A stretch of DNA of 8,753 nt from Rhodothermia bacterium (lineage in GTDB: Bacteria; Bacteroidota; Rhodothermia; Rhodothermales; JABDKH01). The stretch lies in contig JAUIJQ010000099.1 in assembly GCA_030431165.1 (NCBI GenBank), positions 1 through 8,753 of the forward strand, read 5' to 3'. Each line of letters opens with the position of its first letter. Within the stretch, counting starts at the first letter, position 1. The notes below the pieces were generated by a model. That model was not told the DNA's origin. It did not search any database and worked only from the letters and a program-made list of their open reading frames with translations. The translations under genes and the position numbers were made by a program. This document shows, one piece after another, positions 1 to 5,838 of the stretch.

Positions 1-316
1 CCCCCGGCTCACCGGGGTCCAGCCAGGCAAAGGGCGGCGGACTCGTCTCGAGGAAGGGGCTCGTTGTGTGCAGGCGCAGCAGGAAGTCTTCCCACACGGC
101 CTGCTCCATGTCGTAGTCGCGCAGTCTGATTGCGACGTCGGGGCAGAGGACGGATGCGCGTGCTTCGGTGATGCCCGGTTCGATGCCCGAGCGCCGCGCC
201 TGTTTGTTGGCGGCAACGACGTGGCCGGATGCTACCGCGACGAGGGGTCCGCGGAAGCCTTCGGTGCGGTTGAAGACCCAGGCTTCGAAGTCGGGTATGT
301 GGACGCAGGCGTACAT
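1..316 (-). CDS. imuB: ImuB-like Y-family DNA polymerase homologue (N-terminal part, cut by the window edge)
   Basis: The minus strand is open from an ATG at 316 to the window edge, giving 105 residues. The start reads MYACVHIPDFEAW, followed by PLVAVASGHVVAANKQARRSG at about residues 24-44 (the nucleotide-pocket and AANxxAR region of Y-family polymerases) and GITEARASVLCPD at 48-60. Against Dpo4, the block that normally reads SIDEAYLD reads SPPPFAWLD at 92-100, so the catalytic Asp-Glu pair is replaced by Pro95-Phe96. Such loss is known for ImuB, the non-catalytic Y-family subunit that links ImuA and the DnaE2 polymerase in SOS mutagenesis. No imuA or dnaE2 is visible here; they may lie downstream on the minus strand beyond base 1. 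No clear Shine-Dalgarno precedes the ATG. A DinB/Pol IV identity is less likely because of the lost residues. Confidence 0.68.
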   Translation of the reverse strand, partial: MYACVHIPDFEAWVFNRTEGFRGPLVAVASGHVVAANKQARRSGIEPGITEARASVLCPDVAIRLRDYDMEQAVWEDFLLRLHTTSPFLETSPPPFAWLDPGEPG

Positions 317-324
317 GTTGGTTT

Positions 325-429
325 CGCTCGCTACGCTCGCTGATAGTTCGCCCGCCTGCGGCGGGCTTTATGGTTGGATGGTTCGCGAGGCTTTGCCTCG
401 CTGATCGTTTGGATTGTTTGGATCGTTTT
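325..429. repeat. Leader with 9-base tandem repeats and two perfect hairpins
   Basis: This non-coding stretch holds two 9-base units at 325-342 (CGCTCGCTA, CGCTCGCTG). A perfect 7-bp hairpin GCCCGCC-TGC-GGCGGGC lies at 350-366 and another, GCGAGGC-TTT-GCCTCGC, at 385-401. Three 9-base units follow at 403-429 (GATCGTTTG, GATTGTTTG, GATCGTTTT). The word TCGCTGAT recurs at 337-344 and 398-405. All of this would be in the 5' leader of the imuB-like mRNA if the promoter at 467-495 is used. On the plus strand the first hairpin is followed by TTTA, only weakly terminator-like. Its function is unknown; it may be a dispersed genomic repeat rather than a regulator. Confidence 0.6.
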
Positions 430-466
430 GCGGTCGCCGAAACTGAGTGCCCGCGGCCTCAATTAT

Positions 467-495
467 ATTATATGTACAAAATATGTGTGCAACAA
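467..495 (-). promoter_or_regulatory. Candidate sigma70-type promoter for the imuB-like gene
   Basis: Reading the minus strand, TTGTTG (495-490) is followed after 17 bases by TATAAT (472-467), a perfect -10 hexamer in a strikingly A+T-rich patch within GC-rich surroundings. A second overlapping TATAAT lies at 467-462. Transcription would begin near 460 and leave a leader of roughly 145 bases before the ATG at 316. A TGTACA palindrome at 473-478 lies in the spacer. No recognisable LexA box was found, although imu cassettes are usually under SOS control. If the organism is a Bacteroidota relative, its own consensus (TAnnTTTG) differs, so the match may be fortuitous. Confidence 0.35.
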
Positions 496-560
496 GACGG
501 TGCAGGTGTGCGCTGTCTCGGATTTTGGTTGGGATCAGTCTACGGACGGACGGTGACGAC

Positions 561-573
561 CCTGTGGCACAGG
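561..573. promoter_or_regulatory. 13-base near-perfect palindrome (CCTGTG-G-CACAGG)
   Basis: Two perfect 6-base arms flank a single central G in the gap between the glycosyltransferase stop (616) and the imuB-like promoter region. This geometry is common for a dimeric repressor site, and the position is upstream of the candidate promoter at 467-495 on the minus strand. A run of seven A at 585-591 (T on the minus strand) lies between it and the glycosyltransferase, but without a stem before it. Nothing else is supported in 430-615. The regulatory role is inferred only from symmetry. Confidence 0.2.
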
Positions 574-615
574 TAGCAGGGGCGAAAAAAACAGTAGCGT
601 TGTAGCCCCCGTGCG

Positions 616-1842
616 TTAGCCGACGACACCCTCAAGTAAGCGTGCAAGGTCGTCGGCCTGCGCATTGCGATCAAAGCGTGCCTCTGCGAGGGCGCGGGCG
701 TTCTGACCGGCACGGCGAACGCGGTCCTCGTCGCTCAGAAACTCAGCGAGTTGTTCCGCAGCGGCCACTGCGTTATCGGGCGGCAGTACGATGCCGGCTT
801 CGTGGGTACGAATGAGATCCGCCTGCCATCCGCCGTAGTTAATTGCAACGGCGGTGCCTGAAGCCAGCGCGTCAAAAAACTTGTTCGCAGAGTTGGCGGA
901 CATGCCCGGTACATCCGCAAACAGCGACATGGAAACGTCGGCGTCGGCAAACACCCGTGGGACTTCGTTCTTCGGTACCGGCGGGTAGATAAAAAAAGTT
1001 TCGTCGAGTACGCCGAGAGCGGCCGCGTCCCTGCGAAGGGTTTCTTCGTATGCGCCACTGCCAAACACAGTAAAACGAGCAGCGGGAAGCTGGCCGTGTA
1101 AAGCGCCGGCAATTTGCGCGAGGTAGGAGACGTTGTTGATCAACCCGATGGCTCCGGCATACAGGATGATCGGGTAGGGACGGTTGCGCGAGGCATCCGG
1201 GAGCAGTGCCTCATCTGGTGCAAAGAGATCGAGGTCGCAGCCGTTTGGAATAACGTGCAGCTTCTGCTCGGGGATGCCACGTGACAGCAGGGCAGATCGC
1301 ATATCGGGAGAGAGGGCCACTACGGCACGCGCCCGGCTGTATGCCCGGCGTTCGAGCCACCGCGCGGCGGCGATTGCGAACCGGTTTTTGAGCGCACCGA
1401 CGGCGATCGGGATATCCGGCCAAAGGTCGCGTACTTCGAATACAAACGGGACGTTGCGACGCCTGGCCAGGTACATTCCCGGAAGCGCAACGGTGAGTGG
1501 TGTGCTTGAGGCAAACACAACATCGTATTCCAGAGAGGTACCGTAACGCCTTGCCGCAACGGCGAATCGCAGAAAGGCGCGCATCCGTTCGCGGAACGGC
1601 ATTTCGTTCTGATAGGGGATACGCCTGGTGTGAACCGCAATGCCGTCGATGTTGCGCAGCGCAAAGCCCGCCTGACTTCCATTAGCAAATGTCCCGCGCC
1701 AATCGGTCGTCACGAGATCCACGTGGTGTCCGCGCTCCACCAGCCGCCGCGCCATTTCGTACGAACGCGTCGAGCCAGATTCTTCAGGTGACGCGAAGTA
1801 CTGATGGAGGTACAGAATCTTCAATGCGTTCCTCGTTGGCAT
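616..1842 (-). CDS. Family-4 glycosyltransferase, WcaI/WbuB-like (GT-B fold)
   Basis: The 408-residue product has the normal length for a GT4 enzyme. The N-terminal Rossmann half starts LKILYLHQYFASPEESGS (7-24), a typical nucleotide-sugar transferase opening, and carries FEVRDLWPD at 135-143, a hallmark of the WcaI/WbuB subgroup. The C-terminal half has VIPNGCDLDLF (197-207), the AGAIGLINN donor loop (229-237), FGSGAYEETL (260-269) and NKFFDALASG (320-329), which occupies the place of the usual E-x7-E motif and is followed by HEAGIVLPP (347-355). No membrane span is seen, so it probably acts at the cytoplasmic face, adding a sugar to a lipid-linked precursor of exopolysaccharide, O-antigen or capsule. 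Donor and acceptor cannot be read from sequence. No other polysaccharide gene lies next to it. The start at 1842 is the only ATG before the conserved block and has no clear Shine-Dalgarno. Confidence 0.88.
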   Translation of the reverse strand: MPTRNALKILYLHQYFASPEESGSTRSYEMARRLVERGHHVDLVTTDWRGTFANGSQAGFALRNIDGIAVHTRRIPYQNEMPFRERMRAFLRFAVAARRYGTSLEYDVVFASSTPLTVALPGMYLARRRNVPFVFEVRDLWPDIPIAVGALKNRFAIAAARWLERRAYSRARAVVALSPDMRSALLSRGIPEQKLHVIPNGCDLDLFAPDEALLPDASRNRPYPIILYAGAIGLINNVSYLAQIAGALHGQLPAARFTVFGSGAYEETLRRDAAALGVLDETFFIYPPVPKNEVPRVFADADVSMSLFADVPGMSANSANKFFDALASGTAVAINYGGWQADLIRTHEAGIVLPPDNAVAAAEQLAEFLSDEDRVRRAGQNARALAEARFDRNAQADDLARLLEGVVG

Positions 1843-2071
1843 CGCGATACTGCAGCACGAACGGCAAGATCAAGATGTTGATGTAAACAAGTTGCTAACA
1901 CTGTATCTGTTCGTGAATTGGTCGCGAAAGCAATTGCCGCGAGATGTGTTGGAACGCGTGACACAGGCGCTGTGCGCCGATGTAAGCGGATTATTTCATA
2001 CATCGCGCTTGAGTCGTCACAGATCTTCCAAACAGACACCATTGCTATTCGTCGACAACGCGTCGAATGGC

Positions 2072-2080
2072 TGTGGATAG
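2072..2080 (-). promoter_or_regulatory. Candidate DnaA box 1
   Basis: TGTGGATAG differs at the last base only from TGTGGATAA, the complement of the consensus box TTATCCACA. It lies about 300 bases upstream of the dnaA start and 32 bases, close to three helical turns, from the second candidate, in the same orientation. Confidence 0.5.
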
Positions 2081-2103
2081 ATGTTGAAAAGCCGTAGAGT
2101 TCT

Positions 2104-2112
2104 TGTGGGAAA
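2104..2112 (-). promoter_or_regulatory. Candidate DnaA box 2 (weaker)
   Basis: TGTGGGAAA matches the relaxed complement TGTGNAWAA except at position 6, and is followed by a run of A. It is in phase with the stronger box 32 bases upstream. On its own the match could be chance. Confidence 0.28.
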
Positions 2113-2340
2113 AAAGCACTTGCGAACCCGTTACGTTCAAAGGTAACCTAGGGCATGATCACGACAAGAAACATAGCGGCGTCACGCGCCAGCGCATTCA
2201 CAACAATGCACCGCGCACCGGTCTTGTTCTTGTCGGCCACCCCACAATTCAGCTCGAGTTGCACCCGCACATACGGCGGCGAAGTTGAGACTCTTGTCTC
2301 CTTCGATACACCGCTCTGGAACCTGTCTGATTCGCGGGAC

Positions 2341-2361
2341 AGCATGCATGCTCGTTCGAGC
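2341..2361. promoter_or_regulatory. Paired palindromes just upstream of the dnaA start
   Basis: AGCATGCATGCT at 2341-2352 is a perfect 12-base palindrome. It overlaps GCTCG-TT-CGAGC at 2350-2361, an inverted repeat with 5-base arms. Both sit 23-43 bases before the preferred dnaA ATG at 2384, and the first includes the alternative ATG at 2348. They may be an operator, or form a structure in the mRNA leader that limits translation. This is a symmetry observation without a known regulator. Confidence 0.25.
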
Positions 2362-2383
2362 TACCCGTTGTTACCTGCAGCAA

Positions 2384-3982
2384 ATGCCCCGACACCTGGA
2401 TGATGTTTGGCGGGAGTGTCTGGATGCCCTGGCCGATACACTCGCACCGCAAATCTACAAGACCTGGTTTGAACCGATCACGGCTCTGTCGCTGAGTGAA
2501 GGCGATGAAGGTCCTCAACTGCATCTGCAGGTACCGAGCCGGTTCTTTTACGAATGGCTCGAACGCCGGTACACCAAGACGCTCACCGAGGTTGTGGATC
2601 GCGTCGTAGGAGGTAAGACGGAGATCGTATTCCAGGTTGGTGGAAACGCACACCGGGAACCGCAACCTGAATCGCGGCAGACTCGCGCGACGGATTCGAC
2701 TGCGACAGACGAACCGGCACCGGCATATCAGGCGTATCCGCGTTCCGGAGTTTCAAATGGAATGCCTGTCGCAAGAACTGGGGAGCTTCCGTTTGGCGTA
2801 CCGGGCGGAAGGCCGTCGGGAAATGGAGCGGGAAGACCCGGTCCGCTACCCGGATTTCAGCGCGTACCGGCGCGTGCCGGCGAGCTTGTCGCAACTGGTG
2901 GAGCCGGTTCGCTATTTCGCGGTCGCCCGGAAACTACGAGCAGGCACGAAGCCCAACTCAACGACGCCTACACCTTCGATTCATTCATTGAAGGCGACTG
3001 TAACCGCCTCGCTCGGAGCGCCGCACAGGCAATCGCAGAGCAGCCCGGCAAGACAAGCTTTAACCCGTTTCTGGTGTACGGCGGTGTAGGGCTGGGCAAG
3101 ACACACGTCGCGCATGCAATTGGCAACTACGCCATTGCAAACGGCTGGCAGGGTCGTTGCCTGTACGTCTCCAGCGAGCGATTTACATCACAGTTTGTGC
3201 ATGCGATCCAGGAAAACAGGATTGCGGATTTTACGCGCTTCTATCGTCAGATTGATCTGCTCATTGTAGACGACATTCAGTTCTTCGGAGGCAAGGAGAA
3301 GACCCAGGAGGAGTTCTTCCACATCTTTAATGAACTCCACCAGTCGGGTCGGCAAATCATTCTTCTCGCTGATCGTCCGCCGCGTGAAATTGACGGGATC
3401 GAAGAACGCCTGTTGTCTCGATTCCAGTGGGGGCTCACAGCCGATGTGCAGCCGCCCGATCTCGAGACGCGTATCGCAATCCTTCAGCGTAAGGCTGACG
3501 CGTCGCATGTTGCGCTGTCGCCGGATGTCCTTGAATTTGTGGCGCAGCGGGTCAAGTCAAACGTGCGCAAACTCGAAGGTGCGCTGGTCCGCCTCGCCGC
3601 ACATGCCCAACTGCATAGCCGCACAATCGATGTGCACTTTGCCGAAGGCATTCTGAAAGACCTGATCGATGAGAAGCCGCCGGCCGTCGACATCGAACAG
3701 ATAATGCGCGTGGTCGCGGAGTACTACAACACGGATCTGAACCTGTTGTCAGACAAGACGCGTCGTCGCGAGATTGTGCAGGCGCGTCAGGTCGCGATGT
3801 ACTGCTGCAAGAAGATGACAGGGCAGCCGCTCAAGACGATCGGGCTGCGCTTTGGCGGTCGTGACCACTCCACAGTGATCCATGCGTGTCGCGCGGTTGA
3901 GAACCGGCTCGATGTTGAACCTGGATTTAAGCACGAGCTTGAGCGAATCCAGACATCGTTGACGAGTCGCCGCACCGGGTAG
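2384..3982 (+). CDS. dnaA: Chromosomal replication initiator protein DnaA
   Basis: DnaA is an AAA+ ATPase that binds DnaA boxes and melts the origin. Numbered from the ATG at 2384 (532 residues), domain I spans about 3-87 (DDVWRECLDALADTLAPQIYKTWFEPI). A long low-complexity linker rich in Gly, Pro, Arg and Ala spans about 88-188. Domain III has Walker A GGVGLGKT (233-240), Walker B LLIVDD (292-297), sensor-1 region LLADRPP (327-333), arginine-finger region ERLLSRF (341-347) and sensor-2 region RKLEG (395-399). Domain IV ends with the signature GGRDHSTVIHACR (491-503). The frame stays open upstream to a TTG at 2285 and an ATG at 2348. I chose 2384 because the product then begins directly before domain I as in most DnaA proteins, although no Shine-Dalgarno decides it. 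dnaN does not follow. Confidence 0.96.
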   Translation: MPRHLDDVWRECLDALADTLAPQIYKTWFEPITALSLSEGDEGPQLHLQVPSRFFYEWLERRYTKTLTEVVDRVVGGKTEIVFQVGGNAHREPQPESRQTRATDSTATDEPAPAYQAYPRSGVSNGMPVARTGELPFGVPGGRPSGNGAGRPGPLPGFQRVPARAGELVATGGAGSLFRGRPETTSRHEAQLNDAYTFDSFIEGDCNRLARSAAQAIAEQPGKTSFNPFLVYGGVGLGKTHVAHAIGNYAIANGWQGRCLYVSSERFTSQFVHAIQENRIADFTRFYRQIDLLIVDDIQFFGGKEKTQEEFFHIFNELHQSGRQIILLADRPPREIDGIEERLLSRFQWGLTADVQPPDLETRIAILQRKADASHVALSPDVLEFVAQRVKSNVRKLEGALVRLAAHAQLHSRTIDVHFAEGILKDLIDEKPPAVDIEQIMRVVAEYYNTDLNLLSDKTRRREIVQARQVAMYCCKKMTGQPLKTIGLRFGGRDHSTVIHACRAVENRLDVEPGFKHELERIQTSLTSRRTG

Positions 3983-4103
3983 CGTCGGGTGACCGGTGTG
4001 CTCTGGCTTCGCCGCTGACAGTCGGGTACGACATTTCTTGACCGGATTTCTTGGCCAAGCTCCACGACTCGCCGGCCGAGCGTTGGACTAACGCTGGCCC
4101 CGG

Positions 4104-4190
4104 CTCCTGATCCAGAAGAGTCGTCTCCTGATCTGGAAGACCCCGTTCCCGCTCCTGATCTAGAAGACCGGGCTTCTGATCCAGAAGACC
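4104..4190. repeat. Four-copy imperfect repeat, spacing in multiples of three
   Basis: Units begin at 4104, 4125, 4152 and 4173 with cores CTCCTGATCCAGAAGA, CTCCTGATCTGGAAGA, CTCCTGATCTAGAAGA and CTTCTGATCCAGAAGA. The offsets are 21, 27 and 21 bases, all divisible by three. Read on the plus strand in the open frame they give PDPEE, PDLED, PDLED and SDPED; two of the differences (CTG/CTA) are synonymous. The fourth unit is also a perfect hairpin, CTTCTG-ATC-CAGAAG. In-phase spacing favours a coding past, while the minus-strand frames are Ser/Gly or Leu-Asp-Gln low complexity and look like shadows. Confidence 0.6.
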
Positions 4191-4293
4191 CCGTGCTTGC
4201 GTCTGGCTGGCGACGCGTTGAACTCCCTCTGACGCCCACGCTCGCGGGTGCAGCCGCCTTCGCCCCGGCACGCGAATTATCTGGCCGCCAGAT

Positions 4294-4321
4294 GGAATGT
4301 GAAGGCAAATACCGTCGTCTA
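4294..4321 (+). promoter_or_regulatory. Candidate ECF-sigma promoter for the 4375-6321 operon
   Basis: GGAATGT at 4294-4300 resembles the ECF -35 element (GGAAC-type). It is followed after 15 bases by CGTCTA at 4316-4321, resembling the ECF -10 (GTC/CGTC-type). Transcription would start near 4327, about 48 bases before the ATG of the first operon gene. Because the operon encodes an ECF factor, autoregulation is expected from the family. The T in place of C in the -35 and the shortness of both motifs leave a real chance of coincidence. Confidence 0.33.
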
Positions 4322-4374
4322 TGGGTTGAAAATGTCAATTAGACCTTTTTTACCGCCGGATTCCGGCTCCCGCC

Positions 4375-4797
4375 ATGCGATCATTTGTCCTCCTGGCCGC
4401 CCTGGCTCTGTCTTTCGCGGCAACATCTCAAAGCGCTGCTCAGAATCGACGCGGCGGCCAGAACATGATGGAGCGCCAGAAAGAGGCGAACGAGGCCATC
4501 ATCAAGAAGCTTGCGCTGACGCAAGAGCAGCAGGCACCCGTTGAGGCCATCTTCGCCGCGTCTTTGGAAAAACGTCAGGCGCTCATGGACTCCGTTCGAA
4601 CTGCAGGATCCGGACGGGGCGGTTTCGCCCAGATGCGCGAACGCTTCGCCGAACTCGATAACGATGTCGAGGCGCAACTGATGGGGGTGCTCACCGACAA
4701 ACAGATGGACGTATACAAAGAAGAAATGAAGGCGCGCGCTGAAAGCGCAGCCAACCGCCGACGAGGCGGACGCGGTGGCGGTGCAAGCGTACAATAG
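4375..4797 (+). CDS. Secreted LTxxQ-motif (Spy/CpxP-like) protein
   Basis: The 140-residue product starts with a signal peptide (RSFVLLAALALSFAATSQSAA, about 2-22, probable cleavage near AAQ), so the mature protein should be periplasmic. It has two LTxxQ motifs, LTQEQ (48-52) and LTDKQ (106-110), the mark of the Spy/CpxP group of small helical envelope proteins that act as chaperones or stress sensors. The body is predicted helical and charged, with no cysteine. Arg/Gly-rich patches flank it (NRRGG at about 24-28 and NRRRGGRGGG at 127-136), and the tail is disordered in look. It is first in a four-gene operon, 21 bases before the sigma gene, so it may be both product and modulator of that regulon. 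No Shine-Dalgarno is visible; the ATG is chosen because it begins the signal peptide. Substrate binding is unproven. Confidence 0.78.
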   Translation: MRSFVLLAALALSFAATSQSAAQNRRGGQNMMERQKEANEAIIKKLALTQEQQAPVEAIFAASLEKRQALMDSVRTAGSGRGGFAQMRERFAELDNDVEAQLMGVLTDKQMDVYKEEMKARAESAANRRRGGRGGGASVQ

Positions 4798-4818
4798 CCC
4801 GCCAACGTATCTTTCGCC

Positions 4819-5487
4819 ATGGCCCTGGCACTCGACATCACAACTGCAATCAGCGTCCTCGCGCCAGATTGGGCGCGTTCCGCTAGCAGTCCGGTGGCCC
4901 GGCCTGGTGAGGAGAAGCGTGCTCTCGATTTTCGGGACGCTGCTGACGAAGTCTTGTTGGCAGCAGCGCGGGAAGGAGACCAGATGGCATTCAGAGCGCT
5001 GGTTGAGCGGTTTCACGAAGCACTTGCCCGCACGGTTGTCAGTATGCTTGGGCCGGGCGATGCGGTGGACGACGTGCTACAGGACGTGTTCATCCAGTTC
5101 TATAAGAACATTGGCAAGTTTCGCGGGGACAGCAGCGTGAAGACGTACCTGAACCGCATAGCCGTCAACCGATCGCTTGATGTTCTTCGCCGAAGAAAAC
5201 GCAGTTTCAAGCGGTTGATCGGTCTTGACGATCCGTCGGTGGGTGAGATGGCCGACGCAGATCAGCGCGCTCCGGAAGTAGATCACGTAGTGTGGAAGGC
5301 GATAGATCGCCTTTCGAGTGCGCAGCGGGCCGTTGTCACGTTGCGACTCGTCGAGGGTTACTCAACCGAGGAAACAGCCGAAATCCTCGGGGTGCGCTAT
5401 GGCACTGTGTTATCTCGGCTCAGCAGGGCGTGTGACAATCTGAAAGACATGCTCACGCCGCTACTTAATGAGGGTGACAGGAAATGA
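4819..5487 (+). CDS. ECF-type RNA polymerase sigma factor
   Basis: The 222-residue product has the two ECF domains. Sigma-2 is at about 55-125, including EGDQMAFRALVERFH, DAVDDVLQDVFIQFYKNIGKF (the DDxxQDVF polymerase-binding stretch at 84-91) and SVKTYLNRIAVNRSLDVLRRRKR (-10 recognition). Sigma-4 is at about 157-212, with LSSAQRAVVTLRLVEGYS and the helix-turn-helix STEETAEILGVRYGTVLSRLSRA that reads the -35 element. About 45 residues precede the usual start of sigma-2, longer than in most ECF factors. No later ATG exists before the domain, and a purine-rich GAGGAG at 4910-4915 has no suitable start codon just after it, so the ATG at 4819 is kept. The stop overlaps the next gene's start as ATGA, implying translational coupling with the probable anti-sigma factor. 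Confidence 0.93.
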   Translation: MALALDITTAISVLAPDWARSASSPVARPGEEKRALDFRDAADEVLLAAAREGDQMAFRALVERFHEALARTVVSMLGPGDAVDDVLQDVFIQFYKNIGKFRGDSSVKTYLNRIAVNRSLDVLRRRKRSFKRLIGLDDPSVGEMADADQRAPEVDHVVWKAIDRLSSAQRAVVTLRLVEGYSTEETAEILGVRYGTVLSRLSRACDNLKDMLTPLLNEGDRK

Positions 5488-5834
5488 CTACCCACCGCAA
5501 ACAAGAAAACCCGTTCGCAGACGACATTGCGCGCTTGCTACGCCCTGCCGTTGATTCAGCAGCAGAGGAGAGCATCAAGCCCTTTTTCGTCGATCGCCTG
5601 ATGAAGGCGGTTGCGTCTCCGACGCAAGTCCGCCGCGCTGGTGAAGACCTGTTTGAGGCGATGTTTGGCCTTTTCAGGCCGGTCGCGCTTGCGTCCCTCT
5701 TGATCATAGCCACGCTCGTCGGATACAACATCCGGTCGGCATCAGACAGTGATGTAGCTGTCTCCGTCTCAGAGTCTGTGCTTGGCTTGCCGTCGGTTTC
5801 CCTCGTGGCGGCGTTCGAACTGCAGGAAGAGTAG
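5484..5834 (+). CDS. Short one-span membrane protein, probable anti-sigma factor
   Basis: The 116-residue product has a hydrophilic N-terminal half (1-62), one hydrophobic span (FRPVALASLLIIATLVGYNI, about 64-83) and a short acidic C-terminal part that should face the periplasm. The stretch FADDIARLLRPAV...KPFFVDRLMKAV (11-43) looks like paired helices able to hold a sigma factor. The gene overlaps the sigma gene by four bases (ATGA) and has a good AGGA element before its ATG. Anti-sigma function is inferred from this coupling and topology. The zinc motif HxxxCxxC of the common ZAS family is absent, and I recognise no named family. In size and shape it resembles CnrY-type anti-sigma proteins, without claimed homology. 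Confidence 0.62.
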   Translation: MTTHRKQENPFADDIARLLRPAVDSAAEESIKPFFVDRLMKAVASPTQVRRAGEDLFEAMFGLFRPVALASLLIIATLVGYNIRSASDSDVAVSVSESVLGLPSVSLVAAFELQEE

Positions 5835-5838
5835 AGCA

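Larger units (their letters stand above)
1843..2383. other. Probable chromosomal origin region (oriC) upstream of dnaA
   Basis: This 541-base gap separates the divergent glycosyltransferase and dnaA genes, the usual place for a bacterial origin. It contains two candidate DnaA boxes (2072-2080 and 2104-2112) and a patch at about 1868-1920 with roughly 36 percent G+C that could serve as an unwinding element. It also holds several dyads: TCGCG/CGCGA arms around GCAATTGC (1922-1942), CACAG-GCG-CTGTG (1962-1974), GTTAC-N8-GTAAC (2130-2147), and palindromes at 2341-2361. Short open frames in it show no protein-like character. Only two boxes, neither perfect, are visible, so the assignment rests largely on position; it could simply be the dnaA control region. 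Confidence 0.5.
3983..4374. other. Gene-poor gap between dnaA and the sigma operon, with repeats
   Basis: No gene with a credible start is seen in these 392 bases. They hold a near-perfect 10-base direct repeat (TTTCTTGACC at 4034, TTTCTTGGCC at 4047), the palindrome CTTGGCCAAG (4050-4059), four copies of a CTCCTGATCYRGAAGA-like unit (4104-4190) and a run of six T (4345-4350 region). In the dnaA reading frame, codons are open from 4019 to a TAG at 4340-4342. That frame encodes acidic PDLED/PDPED repeats and then a mixed tail ending RLWVENVN, but no ATG, GTG or TTG occurs before the repeats. It could be a decayed gene, a gene with a non-standard start, or chance openness in GC-rich DNA. No clear terminator for dnaA was found. 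Confidence 0.4.

Noticed and set aside
350..370. GC-rich hairpin followed by TTTA as a plus-strand terminator
   Set aside because: No plus-strand gene lies upstream and the T tract is only three bases; kept as a hairpin in the leader instead.
462..500. LexA/SOS box near the imuB-like promoter
   Set aside because: No CGAAC-N4-GTTCG, CTGT-N8-ACAG or GTTC-N7-GTTC pattern; only a TGTACA palindrome is present.
585..615. Run of seven T on the minus strand after the glycosyltransferase stop as an intrinsic terminator
   Set aside because: No stable stem precedes the run; the only complementary pair (GGGGC/GCCCC) encloses the T run instead.
1892..2080. 62-codon plus-strand frame in the origin region
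   Set aside because: No Shine-Dalgarno, no family-like pattern, and it runs through dyads and the stronger DnaA-box candidate.
2119..2140. GAAC-N7-GTTC in TTGCGAACCCGTTACGTTCA as an SOS-type operator upstream of dnaA
   Set aside because: Spacing does not match the Gram-positive LexA box (N4), and the half-site orientation differs from the alphaproteobacterial direct repeat.
3787..4338. 183-codon and 114-codon minus-strand frames over the dnaA 3' end and following gap
   Set aside because: They overlap conserved DnaA domain IV, and their products are Ser/Gly/Arg or Leu-Asp-Gln repeats expected as shadows of the four-copy repeat.
5782..5838. Upstream ATG for the anchored sensor gene
   Set aside because: It lies inside the preceding gene and adds an Arg/Cys/Ser-rich stretch before an otherwise typical membrane anchor; the ATG at 5839 has a good Shine-Dalgarno.
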